This document shows, one piece after another, positions 1 through 9,550 of a DNA stretch of 64,000 nucleotides; within the stretch, counting starts at the first letter, position 1; each line of letters starts with the position of its first letter. The notes below the pieces were generated by a model. The model did no database searches. It was not told the origin of the DNA and saw only the letters and a list, made by a program, of their open reading frames with translations. The stretch spans positions 248,001 through 312,000 of the forward strand of contig JAIUNV010000002.1 in NCBI GenBank assembly GCA_020161435.1, given 5' to 3'. The DNA is from Bacteroidota bacterium (lineage in GTDB: Bacteria; Bacteroidota; Bacteroidia; Chitinophagales; Chitinophagaceae). The position numbers were made by a program, and so were the translations under genes.

Positions 1-202
1 GGTGTACTTCGCCCAACACATGGGGCGTGCAGTAAATTTTGCTGTAACCCAACTGCATCAAATGATCCATGAGGTATAACGAGGTCTCCACATCGGGGCT
101 GCCATCGTCTATACCGGGAAGCAAATGGTTGTGCATGTCTGCACCAATACAAGCAAGTGTATCCGTAATGGTTGGCGTCTTTTTCTTGAACAACGAAAAC
201 AT
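1..202 (-). CDS. CpsB/YwqE-type tyrosine-protein phosphatase, 3' part outside window
   Basis: Only the first 67 codons lie in the window; the gene runs off the left edge. The start is ATG at 202 on the minus strand. The product begins MFSLFKKKTPTITDT and then shows DMHNHLLPGIDDGSPD at about residues 23-38, the N-terminal metal-binding His-x-His and DDG motif of the PHP-fold CpsB/CapC/YwqE family. These manganese-dependent enzymes dephosphorylate the tyrosine kinases that control capsule and exopolysaccharide export. Its position just downstream of a CapD-type sugar dehydratase on the same strand fits a polysaccharide locus. The family assignment rests on the first third of the protein only. 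Confidence 0.8.
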   Translation of the reverse strand, partial: MFSLFKKKTPTITDTLACIGADMHNHLLPGIDDGSPDVETSLYLMDHLMQLGYSKIYCTPHVLGEVH

Positions 203-264
203 AACCTGGAGCCGACGGTGAGGTTGAATGCCGTGCGGAAAGCGAAAGTAAGGAAAGCAGTAGG

Positions 265-2250
265 TTATTGTGCTGCGTTAACAGTCATTTGCGACTTATT
301 CATATCGTCGAAAGACTGATAAATGGAATTGTTGCTGATGTACTCAGGCACCATCCGTTTCATTTGACGTACTACATTTTCATCGTTGCTCTGAAAAGCT
401 TCTGCTATCAATGTATCGATTGATTTATTGACAGCATAAAAATCGTACTCTGCTACACGGGCTATTAAAATCTTTTTGTGGTGAGTAGGCACCACTTCTT
501 CTTTTTTATTGAGCAGCTCTTCGTACAGTTTTTCGCCGGGGCGCAATCCGGTGAATTTTATTTCAATGTCTTTGCCAGGAACATATCCTGCCAGCTTAAT
601 CATTTTACGGGCCAAATCCTGAATGCGTACGGCTTCGCCCATATCAAACAGCAACACTTCGCCCCCATTGCCCATGGTTACTGCTTCCAGCAGCAATGAG
701 CAAGCTTCGGGTATGGTCATGAAGAAGCGGATAATATCGGGGTGTGTTACGGTTACCGGGCCGCCTGCAGCAATTTGTTCTTTAAAGCGAGGAATAACCG
801 AACCATTAGAACCAAGTACGTTGCCAAACCGGGTGGTGATGAATTTGGTATGGGTTTTGTGCTCCGGCAAACCATTTTCGGATACAAAATTCGAAGAAAG
901 GTGCACCACCTTTTTATCGCGGTTGCCCAGCGACTGGCAGTAGATTTCTGCAATCCGTTTACTGGCACCCATTACATTGGTAGGGTTAATGGCTTTATCG
1001 GTAGATACCAACAAGAAGCGTTCTACTTCATGCTCTATGGATAAATCGGCCAGAATTTTTGTACCCAACACATTGTTTCGGATAGCTTCTGATGGGTGAT
1101 ATTCCATCATGGGCACATGCTTGTATGCTGCAGCATGAAAAACGATTTGTGGATGAAACCGCTTGAACAAACTTTCCATGGAGCTCTCATCACGAACATC
1201 GCCTATGAATAAAGCAATATTGCAAGAAGGATAATGATTGCGAAGATCGTACTCCAACTCGTACAGGCCGGTTTCATTTTGGTCGCACAGTACTAAAATG
1301 GATGGTGCTATGCTAGCTACCTGACGGGCAAGTTCGCTTCCGATTGAGCCGGCGGCACCTGTAATGAGTACACGTTTTGATGCAATTAAATCAGTTACTT
1401 GTTTGTTCTGTAATTTAATCTGTGGCCGTCCAAGCAATTCTTCAATCTTAATTTCTTTTAGTTGTGTGATATTGAGTTGACCTTTAATCCATTGGTCAAT
1501 GGGTGGTATGTTTCTAACCTGAATGTCGTTGGCAAGGCAAAAATCAACAACCTGATTCTTCACCTCCACTTCCATTTCTGGTTTGGCAAATAAGATCATA
1601 CCTACATCTCCCCATTCTTCTACTACATGCTGAAGTTGATCGATGCTGTAAATCTTGATATTGTCGATGCTCTTGCCCACGTATGAAGGGTCGTCATCAA
1701 CAAATCCTACCACCCTGTATTGCTGATTGCTCGATTGCTCAATGGTTGTTTTAAGCTGTGAACCGTTTATTTCACCACCATAAATCAGCACATTTACTTT
1801 TTGCCCCATGCTCAGGCTTGCCCGGTACCATGTTTTTACAATCAACCGGTAGGCCACCATAAAAAATGACCCCGTGAGCAATGTGATGATGAGAATGGAT
1901 GTAGGAATGAGCACCTGCGCCTCTGCCACCAATACCATAGAGATATTGAGCAAACTCATCAGTAAAAAAGAGGCGAATAAAGCAGTAGTGGTTCTGATAG
2001 CTTCGGCAAAACCCGAAAACCGAATGATACCCTGATAGGTTTTGAAAACAAAGAAGAACAGAGAATTGGTAACAATAACTAAGACCAAATGGGTAAAAAG
2101 TCCGCCTTCTAAAACAGTGTTTATATCAAAATTGAAACGGAGAAAGTTAGCGATGATCACAGAAAGTGCCCCGATAGCGGTGTCAAAAAGGAAAACCATC
2201 CATTTGGGTGCCACCTGATGACTGAGTAAATACTTTCTGACTTTGTACAC
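265..2250 (-). CDS. CapD/FlaA1/WbpM-type UDP-sugar 4,6-dehydratase, membrane-anchored
   Basis: 661 residues. The N-terminal 140 residues hold about four hydrophobic membrane segments, followed by a CoA-binding-like Rossmann domain (about 150-285) and a C-terminal extended SDR domain starting with GAAGSIGSE near residue 297. AAAYKHVPMMEYHP and STDKAINPTNVMGASKR are the typical catalytic-region motifs of the FlaA1/PglF/WbpM nucleotide-sugar dehydratases, which make 4-keto-6-deoxy UDP-HexNAc precursors for O-antigen, capsule or glycoprotein glycans. The length matches the long membrane-anchored members. The chosen start is GTG at 2250, which keeps the first membrane segment; an internal ATG at codon 18 is possible. 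The exact sugar cannot be read from the sequence. Confidence 0.92.
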   Translation of the reverse strand: MYKVRKYLLSHQVAPKWMVFLFDTAIGALSVIIANFLRFNFDINTVLEGGLFTHLVLVIVTNSLFFFVFKTYQGIIRFSGFAEAIRTTTALFASFLLMSLLNISMVLVAEAQVLIPTSILIITLLTGSFFMVAYRLIVKTWYRASLSMGQKVNVLIYGGEINGSQLKTTIEQSSNQQYRVVGFVDDDPSYVGKSIDNIKIYSIDQLQHVVEEWGDVGMILFAKPEMEVEVKNQVVDFCLANDIQVRNIPPIDQWIKGQLNITQLKEIKIEELLGRPQIKLQNKQVTDLIASKRVLITGAAGSIGSELARQVASIAPSILVLCDQNETGLYELEYDLRNHYPSCNIALFIGDVRDESSMESLFKRFHPQIVFHAAAYKHVPMMEYHPSEAIRNNVLGTKILADLSIEHEVERFLLVSTDKAINPTNVMGASKRIAEIYCQSLGNRDKKVVHLSSNFVSENGLPEHKTHTKFITTRFGNVLGSNGSVIPRFKEQIAAGGPVTVTHPDIIRFFMTIPEACSLLLEAVTMGNGGEVLLFDMGEAVRIQDLARKMIKLAGYVPGKDIEIKFTGLRPGEKLYEELLNKKEEVVPTHHKKILIARVAEYDFYAVNKSIDTLIAEAFQSNDENVVRQMKRMVPEYISNNSIYQSFDDMNKSQMTVNAAQ

Positions 2251-2313
2251 AGAATAGGATTTAGTTTGGGTGAGTAAGTGTAATAAGCAGTAACCTATTC
2301 GGGGGCAAATGTA

Positions 2314-2346
2314 GCTTAGTCTATTGGGATAGCCAATAGACTAAGC
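2314..2346. repeat. Perfect 14-bp inverted repeat with 5-nt loop
   Basis: The arms GCTTAGTCTATTGG and CCAATAGACTAAGC are separated by GATAG. The hairpin lies 66 bp past the stop of the FKBP lipoprotein gene and 64 bp before the start of the CapD-like gene, both on the minus strand. It may end FKBP transcription, but on the minus strand no T-run follows; the nearest T-run is on the plus side. A leader attenuator or operator for the downstream gene is equally possible. Confidence 0.6.
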
Positions 2347-2411
2347 ATGATTTTTCCAAGGTCATTTAAAAGCTTCAAATTGATAATCAGCTATTTAAAT
2401 GTTTAAATAAA

Positions 2412-3344
2412 TTAATGCCCGTGAGGATCGGCTGCCGGACCTGCAGGCTTAGGCATGTTTGGTCGCACATCCATTACTTCAATATCGAACACCAAATCGC
2501 TGAATGCGGGCAGCTTTTCACCTTGCGCATTGGGGCCATAGGCCAGCATGGCTGGAATGTACAAAGTAGCTTTAGCACCTTTGTTCAGGTACACAATGGC
2601 TTCATCCCAACCGGGAATTACTCCATTGCCTTTGGCCACAAATTCAAAAGCACTCGGGTGACCAAAAGCAGAATCAACATTAGAGTCGAACTTGGTACCG
2701 TTTTTCAAAGCACCGGTATAGTTTACACTCACCAGCATACCGCTGTCTACTTTTACACCTGCACCCTGACTGTGTAATTTAATGAACACACCGCCGGGCG
2801 TTTTTACATAGCCGGTTATGTTTTTCTCTTTCAAAAACTGCTCCATGGCAGCTATTTCACGTACTTTCTCTTTGGCTGATTCCTGCTCCTGATCTTTCAT
2901 GAGAGCCTCTTGTGTACGAAATGCACCTAATACGGTGATGTACCCTTTAATGGTACCGCCTTGCTTAAACGACTCATTGTACATCAGATAGCCACGCTTT
3001 TGCATGGTATCTACGTTGCGGATGAAAACAACGGAGTCTCCAATTTTCATTTCGCCGAGGAAATCAACAAAGTCGTGTACATTTTTGGTAGATGTATCGT
3101 ACTGACCGTAGGCAGGAATACGCTGGTAAGTATCAATCAGCACACTATCACCAATCATGGCCCGGTAGTGCAGCTTAACAAACTGACCAGGAAGCACTTT
3201 CTTGTTTTGACCTTTACGATGGATTTTGTACAACAAGCCGCTTTTCGTTTTTTGGTAATCAGCATTGCCACAGCCAGCCATCACAAGGGTGAGTACAACA
3301 AAGCATGATATTTTCATAAAACCAGTTTTCATAATTGATTTCAT
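2412..3344 (-). CDS. FKBP-type peptidyl-prolyl isomerase lipoprotein with two FKBP-like domains
   Basis: 310 residues starting at ATG 3344. A lipoprotein signal ends in LVMAGC, giving lipidated Cys25, so the protein should be envelope-anchored. The C-terminal FKBP domain (about 190-295) is canonical, with VSVNYTGALKNGTKFDSN, GVIPGWDEAI and IPAMLAYGP. Residues about 50-150 (GQFVKLHYRAMIGDSVL, then LGEMKIGDSVVF) look like a second, degenerate FKBP fold without clear active-site residues. The tail is His/Pro-rich. Likely role: folding of exported proteins by proline isomerisation. It is followed on the minus strand by the hairpin at 2314-2346. Confidence 0.93.
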   Translation of the reverse strand: MKSIMKTGFMKISCFVVLTLVMAGCGNADYQKTKSGLLYKIHRKGQNKKVLPGQFVKLHYRAMIGDSVLIDTYQRIPAYGQYDTSTKNVHDFVDFLGEMKIGDSVVFIRNVDTMQKRGYLMYNESFKQGGTIKGYITVLGAFRTQEALMKDQEQESAKEKVREIAAMEQFLKEKNITGYVKTPGGVFIKLHSQGAGVKVDSGMLVSVNYTGALKNGTKFDSNVDSAFGHPSAFEFVAKGNGVIPGWDEAIVYLNKGAKATLYIPAMLAYGPNAQGEKLPAFSDLVFDIEVMDVRPNMPKPAGPAADPHGH

Positions 3345-3414
3345 TGTTTATAATTTTCTATTTGATTTTCAATAATTTATTAAATATAATTGAATGACAA
3401 TATCGATTGCTTCA

Positions 3415-4428
3415 CTACCCGATTAGTTGTGGCTGAAGTGCCCCGAGTACTTCATAAAAATGCTTCAACGTATTTTCAAGTGAATCAGAAGAGCGTCCTC
3501 CGGCAGCATTTTTATGGCCGCCGCCTTCAAAAAATTGGCGGGCAAATTGATTCACATCCACATCGCCTTTACTTCTGAACGACCATTTTCTTTCCTCATC
3601 CCTATCAATTACTATGGCTGCCATTTTAATGCCTTGGATACTCAGCGGGTAGTTTACCAGCCCTTCGGTATCGCCTGTGGTTATGTCGAATCGGTACAAA
3701 TCGGCTTTGCTAATGGCCATCACCGCTGTGTTCATTTCATAAATTACCTCCATTCTGTTGAGCAGTACATGGCCAATAAATCGCAGCCTGTTTTCCAGAA
3801 AGCTATCGTAAATATGATCGTGAACGTGAGAATGGGCAAAACCGGTTTCTTTCAAATGAGCAATCATGCGGTGTACGGAAGCCGTGGTGGATGGAAATCG
3901 AAACGAACCAGTATCCGTCATTACACCGGTGTACAAACACTGGGCAATGGCCTGATTGATTAGTTGACTACCGCCTGACTCTACTATAAAATCATATACC
4001 ATTTCGCAGGTGCTGCTTTTACCGGTATCGCTAATGCCGTAAGCAAACATGTGCTCTTGCGGCTCCTGATGATGGTCTATTAAAATACGATCACCCTTAG
4101 CTGCACCCAAAGCTGTTTCCATCCTTTTGGTGCGGGAAAGCGTATTGAAATCCAAACAAAACAACCAGTCTGCTTCGGCAATCAACGCCTCAGCTTGTTT
4201 TGTTTTAGCTTCAAAATCTACCACAGTATCAACGCCGGGCATCCAGTTGAGAAAGGCTGCCCAGTTAGTTGGAGAAATTACGGTTGCCTCATGGCCAAGT
4301 TGAACCAAATAATGATACAAAGCCAGCGTTGAGCCCATGGCATCGCCGTCGGGTTTTTGATGGCAAGTAATCACCACTTTGGCGGTTTTCTCTTGTAGCA
4401 GCGGATAAAATGCAGTAATCGGGTTCAT
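3415..4428 (-). CDS. nrnA: DHH/DHHA1 phosphoesterase, NrnA-type oligoribonuclease/pAp phosphatase
   Basis: 337 residues from ATG 4428 (MNPITAFYPLL); an in-frame TTG five codons upstream is less likely. The N-terminal DHH domain shows CHQKPDGDAMGS, an Asp in LDFNTLSRTKR and the namesake motif in ILIDHHQEPQ. The C-terminal DHHA1 substrate-binding domain ends with GGGHKNAAGGRS. Members degrade 2-5 nt RNA oligomers and dephosphorylate 3'-phosphoadenosine 5'-phosphate. The order and spacing of motifs match the family throughout. It sits about 100 bp after the flippase gene on the same strand with no obvious functional link. Confidence 0.92.
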   Translation of the reverse strand: MNPITAFYPLLQEKTAKVVITCHQKPDGDAMGSTLALYHYLVQLGHEATVISPTNWAAFLNWMPGVDTVVDFEAKTKQAEALIAEADWLFCLDFNTLSRTKRMETALGAAKGDRILIDHHQEPQEHMFAYGISDTGKSSTCEMVYDFIVESGGSQLINQAIAQCLYTGVMTDTGSFRFPSTTASVHRMIAHLKETGFAHSHVHDHIYDSFLENRLRFIGHVLLNRMEVIYEMNTAVMAISKADLYRFDITTGDTEGLVNYPLSIQGIKMAAIVIDRDEERKWSFRSKGDVDVNQFARQFFEGGGHKNAAGGRSSDSLENTLKHFYEVLGALQPQLIG

Positions 4429-4531
4429 GTGTAATGCCAGCAAAATTCAGGTTGGAGGGTGTTACAGGCAAATAAATGTTTACGAAATGAGCAGCCGACT
4501 TGTGTATAACTCAAACCCAAGCTGACCTGAG

Positions 4532-5761
4532 TTATAGGAGCTTTTGCCTGGAACGAGCTGCTGCTGCCCGCCAGCCTCCACCAAAAAATACTACCGCTGA
4601 CACACCTGAAACTACCAGACCGCCAGCTACACCGGTTACAAGATTTTGCAACACCCAACCATGCTTAACGTAAAACAACAATGAAAAAACACAGGTGGTT
4701 AGCAATGAAAAAATAGTACAATATAAATTGATGTAAAATTTTCCATGTGCTGATTGCCAATAACTTAGCATCATATACATGCTGTAAAATAGCATGCTAA
4801 AAGAAAGCAGTTTTAGGTAGGCCCCTACTCCGTTGAAACCCTTGCCAAAAAGAAGGGTATAAAAGCTTTCTGGTAACAATTGAATTACCACAACAGCTAC
4901 AGCTATGAGACCGGCATTTACAACCATTAATCTGGCAAAACGTCGATAATCTTTCAACCCGGGTTCTTGGCCTGCATGTTGGCTGTAATACACCTGACCA
5001 ATACTGCCGGGGAGCAACATCATAGCTTCCGCCAGGGCCAGGCTGTTGGAAAAAACACCCAGCATGCCCGCTTTCATCCAAAAAAACGGAAACCTGTTGT
5101 TGGCTAACCCCAACAACTGCACCAACTGATTAATGAAACCTGTACCCACCATTTTTTTCAACACTGCCCATTGGTTTGGTTGGGGCTCATCCAGGTATGG
5201 CGAAATACGCTGCAGTAATGTATGCTGAGCTAAGGAGGCCATACTCCACGCCAGTAGCATAGCGTATAAATAACCTTGGCGGCCAGTGCCCAATTGCAGA
5301 AAAAAGTAGGTAGCTGCGAAAAGTGTAAATGCCGCAACCGAAGTACTGATGTTGAACATCCGGAACTGCTTAAGTCCCAACAATACATGGTTTTGAAAGG
5401 AAAACATGGCATTAAAAAATGCGATAACAAATAAAAGTGAAGCTTCAACATATTGTACACTTCCCAACAGATAGGCTGCGCCAGTTACAACAAATCCAAT
5501 TCCAATTGCACAAAACAGGTAAATTTTTCGCATGGCCCGCCAGCCAAACTGCTGCATCAGGTAAACTACTGTGCCTCCGGCAGCAATATCAGTAATCAAT
5601 AAAGAAATGGCTATCAGCACGGCATACCAGGCACACACCCCTCTTTCTGTTACGCCAAGCAACCTCGACAGCAACACAATGGTGCCAAAATTGCACAAAG
5701 CCGTTGTCAACTTTGCCAACCAGGAATATGCAGCCAACCGAATCATACCTGCGAATATCAT
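4532..5761 (-). CDS. Polysaccharide/oligosaccharide flippase (Wzx-like, MATE/MOP superfamily)
   Basis: 409 residues from ATG 5761 with roughly 10-12 hydrophobic segments along the whole length and an arginine-rich C-terminus. The N-terminus (AKLTTALCNFGTIVLLSRLLG) has the pattern of the MOP-superfamily polysaccharide exporters that flip undecaprenyl-linked repeat units to the periplasmic face. The neighbouring CapD-like dehydratase and CpsB-type phosphatase support an O-antigen or capsule role. No glycosyltransferase lies between them, so the substrate cannot be inferred. The gene is divergent from glmS, with about 108 bp between the two starts. Confidence 0.82.
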   Translation of the reverse strand: MIFAGMIRLAAYSWLAKLTTALCNFGTIVLLSRLLGVTERGVCAWYAVLIAISLLITDIAAGGTVVYLMQQFGWRAMRKIYLFCAIGIGFVVTGAAYLLGSVQYVEASLLFVIAFFNAMFSFQNHVLLGLKQFRMFNISTSVAAFTLFAATYFFLQLGTGRQGYLYAMLLAWSMASLAQHTLLQRISPYLDEPQPNQWAVLKKMVGTGFINQLVQLLGLANNRFPFFWMKAGMLGVFSNSLALAEAMMLLPGSIGQVYYSQHAGQEPGLKDYRRFARLMVVNAGLIAVAVVVIQLLPESFYTLLFGKGFNGVGAYLKLLSFSMLFYSMYMMLSYWQSAHGKFYINLYCTIFSLLTTCVFSLLFYVKHGWVLQNLVTGVAGGLVVSGVSAVVFFGGGWRAAAARSRQKLL

Positions 5762-5869
5762 TTTTATTTATGTGCACCACGCCACTACCCAACGATTGTC
5801 TTTAATTTTGAATTTATTTACTAATCAGCCTTACATGGTTGATTTACATAACTCATTAATGGATTTCTC

Positions 5870-7705
5870 ATGTGCGGCATAGTTGGATACATAGGCGAAA
5901 GACAAGCCTATCCCATAGTTGTAAAAGGACTGAAAAGATTGGAATACCGTGGTTACGATAGTGCAGGTGTAGCCCTCATCGACGAACATTTATCCGTATA
6001 TAAAAAGAAAGGCAAAGTGGCCGACATGGAAGATGCCATAGTTGGTCAGCACCTTGGCGGTCATATTGGTATTGGCCATACCCGTTGGGCTACTCATGGT
6101 GAGCCCAGCGATCGAAATGCACACCCGCATCGTTCGGCATCTGGCAAACTGGCCATGATACACAATGGCATTATCGAAAACTACATGGCCATCAAAGAAG
6201 AACTGACGCAAAAAGGCTACCATTTTTCCAGCGATACCGACACTGAAGTACTCCTCAATTTTATAGAAGACATTCGGGTAAACAACGCCTGCGGTTTAGA
6301 AGAAGCCCTGCGCATTGCCCTCAAGCGTATTGTGGGTGCATATTGCATTTTATTGATTGATGAAGACGACCCGGACACAATTTTGGCAGCCCGCAAAGGT
6401 TCTCCGCTGGTTATTGGTATTGGCAAAAACGAACATTTTCTCGCCAGCGATGCCTCGCCTATTATTGAATACACCAAAGAAGTGGTGTATGTAAATGATT
6501 ACCAGGTAGCCATTGTGAAAAAAGATGAGTTGGTACTCAAAAACCTCGGCAACGAAAAAGTAACACCGTTCATTACCAAGCTCGATATGGAACTGGCCGC
6601 TATTGAAAAAGGCGGTTACGATCATTTCATGCTGAAAGAAATACACGAACAACCTGCAACCATTTTCGATTGTCTGCGTGGTCGTTTGTTACCCGAAGCT
6701 GGTCTGATAAAAATGGGTGGTGTTGAAGCGAATATCGATGCCCTCATCAATGCCCCTCGTATCATAATAGTGGCATGTGGCACAAGCTGGCATGCCGGAC
6801 TGGTGGCCGAATACCTGATTGAAGAAACCTGTCGAATACCCGTGGAGGTAGAGTACGCATCAGAATTCAGGTACCGCAATCCCATTATTCATCCCGGCGA
6901 CGTAATTATTGCTATCAGCCAAAGCGGCGAAACTGCTGATACGCTGGTGGCTTTAGAAAATGCCAAAGAAAAGGGTGCTTTCATTTTCGGCATTGTGAAC
7001 AGTGTGGGCAGCAGCATAGCCCGCCTAAGCCATGCAGGTGCTTATACGCACAGTGGCCCCGAAATTGGCGTAGCCAGTACCAAAGCATTTACCGGCCAGT
7101 TGGCTGTTATTTCTATGATGGCACTGAAAATGGCGGCTGCCAAAGGCACCATAACCACTGAAAAATATACCGAACTATCGTTTGAACTGCAGGCCATTCC
7201 CGAAAAAGTAGCCACTATTTTAAAGGATACCAGCCACATAGAAGCTATTGCAGAAAAATACAAAGATGCCAGCGACTTCCTGTTTCTTGGCCGTGGTTAC
7301 AACTTCCCAGTGGCACTGGAAGGTGCATTGAAGCTGAAAGAAATCAGCTACATACATGCCGAAGGCTACCCCGCTGCCGAAATGAAACACGGCCCCATTG
7401 CCTTGGTTGATGAAAACCTGCCAGTGGTTTTTGTGGCCACCAGAGATCGTTTTTACGAGAAAATCGTTTCTAACGTACAAGAAATAAAAGCCCGGAAAGG
7501 CAAGGTTATTTGCGTGGCTTCCGAAGGCGACAAAGTGATTCCCACCATGGCTGACGATACCATGTTTGTACCGGATGCCGACGAGTTGGTGGGGCCATTA
7601 CTGAGTGTTATTCCATTACAATTGCTGAGCTACTACGTGGGTTTGAAAAAAGGCTACGATGTAGATAAACCACGAAATTTGGCCAAAAGCGTAACTGTTG
7701 AGTAA
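5870..7705 (+). CDS. glmS: Glutamine--fructose-6-phosphate aminotransferase (isomerizing)
   Basis: 611 residues, the standard length. ATG at 5870 is directly followed by Cys, the N-terminal nucleophile of the class II glutaminase domain (CGIVGYIGERQA). RGYDSAG and GHTRWATHGEPS follow. Two SIS sugar-isomerase domains carry CGTSWHAG and SQSGETADT, and the protein ends in KPRNLAKSVTVE, the conserved C-terminus. It makes glucosamine-6-phosphate from fructose-6-phosphate and glutamine, the entry step to UDP-GlcNAc for peptidoglycan and LPS. Short inverted repeats (arms 7745-7751 and 7764-7770) follow the stop but have no T-run, so no terminator is called. Confidence 0.98.
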   Translation: MCGIVGYIGERQAYPIVVKGLKRLEYRGYDSAGVALIDEHLSVYKKKGKVADMEDAIVGQHLGGHIGIGHTRWATHGEPSDRNAHPHRSASGKLAMIHNGIIENYMAIKEELTQKGYHFSSDTDTEVLLNFIEDIRVNNACGLEEALRIALKRIVGAYCILLIDEDDPDTILAARKGSPLVIGIGKNEHFLASDASPIIEYTKEVVYVNDYQVAIVKKDELVLKNLGNEKVTPFITKLDMELAAIEKGGYDHFMLKEIHEQPATIFDCLRGRLLPEAGLIKMGGVEANIDALINAPRIIIVACGTSWHAGLVAEYLIEETCRIPVEVEYASEFRYRNPIIHPGDVIIAISQSGETADTLVALENAKEKGAFIFGIVNSVGSSIARLSHAGAYTHSGPEIGVASTKAFTGQLAVISMMALKMAAAKGTITTEKYTELSFELQAIPEKVATILKDTSHIEAIAEKYKDASDFLFLGRGYNFPVALEGALKLKEISYIHAEGYPAAEMKHGPIALVDENLPVVFVATRDRFYEKIVSNVQEIKARKGKVICVASEGDKVIPTMADDTMFVPDADELVGPLLSVIPLQLLSYYVGLKKGYDVDKPRNLAKSVTVE

Positions 7706-7877
7706 ATATTTCAGCTTTTATCCACGGTTTCTACGCTGCTGTGGGTAAGAATTGGCTGCCGGGTTCTTACAGGTATGAGGCCTGTTTAGGTACATTCGCA
7801 GGGCTATATTTTATGTGTAGCACAATATTTGAAGTATTACTCCGTTCGTTATTCAGAAAAACTGTATCGCAGATACT

Positions 7878-9455
7878 ATGAAACTTACCCAATTATTCTT
7901 TTTTGCTGCGGCTATCGCCATTACCCCTGCCTGTAAAGAAGGCGGACTTTTCAAAAAGAAGTTCGACAAATCAGGTGCAACAGGTTGGAATTACAATGAT
8001 AAAAACAGCGGTGGCTTCAACGTAGCCAAGGCCAAAGACATCAAAGCCGGTCCAGGTTTGGTGTTTGTACAGGGCGGCACTTTTGTAATGGGTGCTGCAG
8101 AAGAAGACGTAATGGCCGATTGGAACAACGTTCCCAAGCGGGTTACTGTCAATTCTTTCTTTATCGACAAAACTGAAGTTGCCAACGTTCACTACCGTGA
8201 ATACCTGTTTTGGCTCAACCGCACATTTGACCCCGCCGGCGACCCTGCAAACCAACCTATTGTAGATGCAGCCTACCCCGACACCTTAGTTTGGCGTAGC
8301 GAATTGGCGTACAACGAGCCTTACGTAGAATATTATTTCCGTCACCCAAGCTTCAATTACTATCCTGTAGTAGGTGTAAGCTGGAAGCAGGCTCATGATT
8401 ATTGCCTGTGGCGTACCGACCGTGTAAACGAACTGGCATTGCTGAGCGGTGGTTTCATCAATAAAAATGAAATGAAAAACATGCAAGGTAAAGGTGCTGA
8501 CGCCTTCAACACCAAAGCTTACCTGCTGGGTTTAACTACGCCACCTCCTGGAACAGCTGCCAAAAGCAAAAAGAATCCTTTGACCGATCCAAATGGCCGT
8601 CCTCGTACACAGGTTACTTTCGAAGATGGTATCATGAGCCCCGATTACCGCCTGCCTACGGAAGCTGAATGGGAATATGCAGCTCTTGCTTACATTGCTC
8701 AAAACCCACAGCCCCGGCGCAAAGAAAAAGGGCAGCGTGGTGAAGAATTAGTGGCCAACAAGCAAGTGTATTCTTGGAACAATAACTACAATGGTCTCCG
8801 CGACAACCGCCGTGGTAGCTGGCAGGGCGAAATGCTGGCCAACTTCAAACGTGGCTCTGGTGACTTGATGGGTGTGGCCGGTGGCTTGAACGACCGTTCT
8901 GCATTGCCCGCCCCCGTTGAAAGCTACTACCCCAACGGTTTCGGCTTATACAACATGAGCGGCAACGTAAGCGAATGGGTAGCCGACGTGTATCGCCCCA
9001 TGACCCATGAAGTAGGTGATGATTTCAACTACTATCGTGGTAACGTTTTCCAGAAACTGAAAGTGGTAGACCCTACATCAAATGATCCTTCTACACGCTA
9101 CGAAAAAGACTCAACCGGCAAGGTGAAATATGTAAATGAAGACAACGCCGACCTTACCAAACGGAGAAACTACCAGAAGTTCTATGCCCTTAACTACCTC
9201 GATGGCGACAGCCTGAGCGGCGCCAGCTACGGCTACGGCATTACTACTTTGGTAAGCGATAAGAGCCGTGTAATTAAAGGTGGCAGCTGGTTGGATATGG
9301 CCTACTGGCTCGGCCCCGGCACCCGCCGTTTCCTCGAAGAAGATCAGTCTACCAGCACAATCGGTTTCCGGTGCGCCATGACTTACTTTGGTGCGCCAGA
9401 AGGAAACAGAACACGTGCCGGTAACTACTGGCAAACAAAACGTACACGTCGATAA
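7878..9455 (+). CDS. gldJ: Gliding-motility/type IX secretion lipoprotein GldJ (formylglycine-enzyme-like fold)
   Basis: 525 residues from ATG 7878. A short signal ends at Cys19 (ITPAC), suggesting a lipoprotein. SGATGWNYND near residues 32-41 is typical of GldJ rather than GldK. The rest is a sulfatase-modifying-factor (FGE) domain: GLVFVQGGTFVMG, VVGVSWKQAHDYC, RLPTEAEWEYAA, GLYNMSGNVSEWVADVY and GFRCAM. GldJ is an outer-membrane-associated lipoprotein needed for gliding and for stability of GldK in Flavobacterium, and acts with the type IX secretion system. Its presence agrees with the sorting-domain protein at 55841-58978. GldK is the main alternative. A strong terminator follows the stop. 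Confidence 0.85.
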   Translation: MKLTQLFFFAAAIAITPACKEGGLFKKKFDKSGATGWNYNDKNSGGFNVAKAKDIKAGPGLVFVQGGTFVMGAAEEDVMADWNNVPKRVTVNSFFIDKTEVANVHYREYLFWLNRTFDPAGDPANQPIVDAAYPDTLVWRSELAYNEPYVEYYFRHPSFNYYPVVGVSWKQAHDYCLWRTDRVNELALLSGGFINKNEMKNMQGKGADAFNTKAYLLGLTTPPPGTAAKSKKNPLTDPNGRPRTQVTFEDGIMSPDYRLPTEAEWEYAALAYIAQNPQPRRKEKGQRGEELVANKQVYSWNNNYNGLRDNRRGSWQGEMLANFKRGSGDLMGVAGGLNDRSALPAPVESYYPNGFGLYNMSGNVSEWVADVYRPMTHEVGDDFNYYRGNVFQKLKVVDPTSNDPSTRYEKDSTGKVKYVNEDNADLTKRRNYQKFYALNYLDGDSLSGASYGYGITTLVSDKSRVIKGGSWLDMAYWLGPGTRRFLEEDQSTSTIGFRCAMTYFGAPEGNRTRAGNYWQTKRTRR

Positions 9456-9478
9456 GTTTTCCCAACATTAGAATGAAG

Positions 9479-9507
9479 CCCGCCAATTGGCGGGTTTTGT
9501 TTTTTTG
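9479..9507 (+). terminator. Rho-independent terminator after gldJ
   Basis: Perfect palindrome CCCGCCAATTGGCGGG followed by TTTTGTTTTTTT, 24 bp after the gldJ stop codon. It separates gldJ from murF transcription. Confidence 0.9.
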
Positions 9508-9550
9508 ATAACCCTTCAGCTACCTAATTTGCAGCACTTAGTATTTTTTC

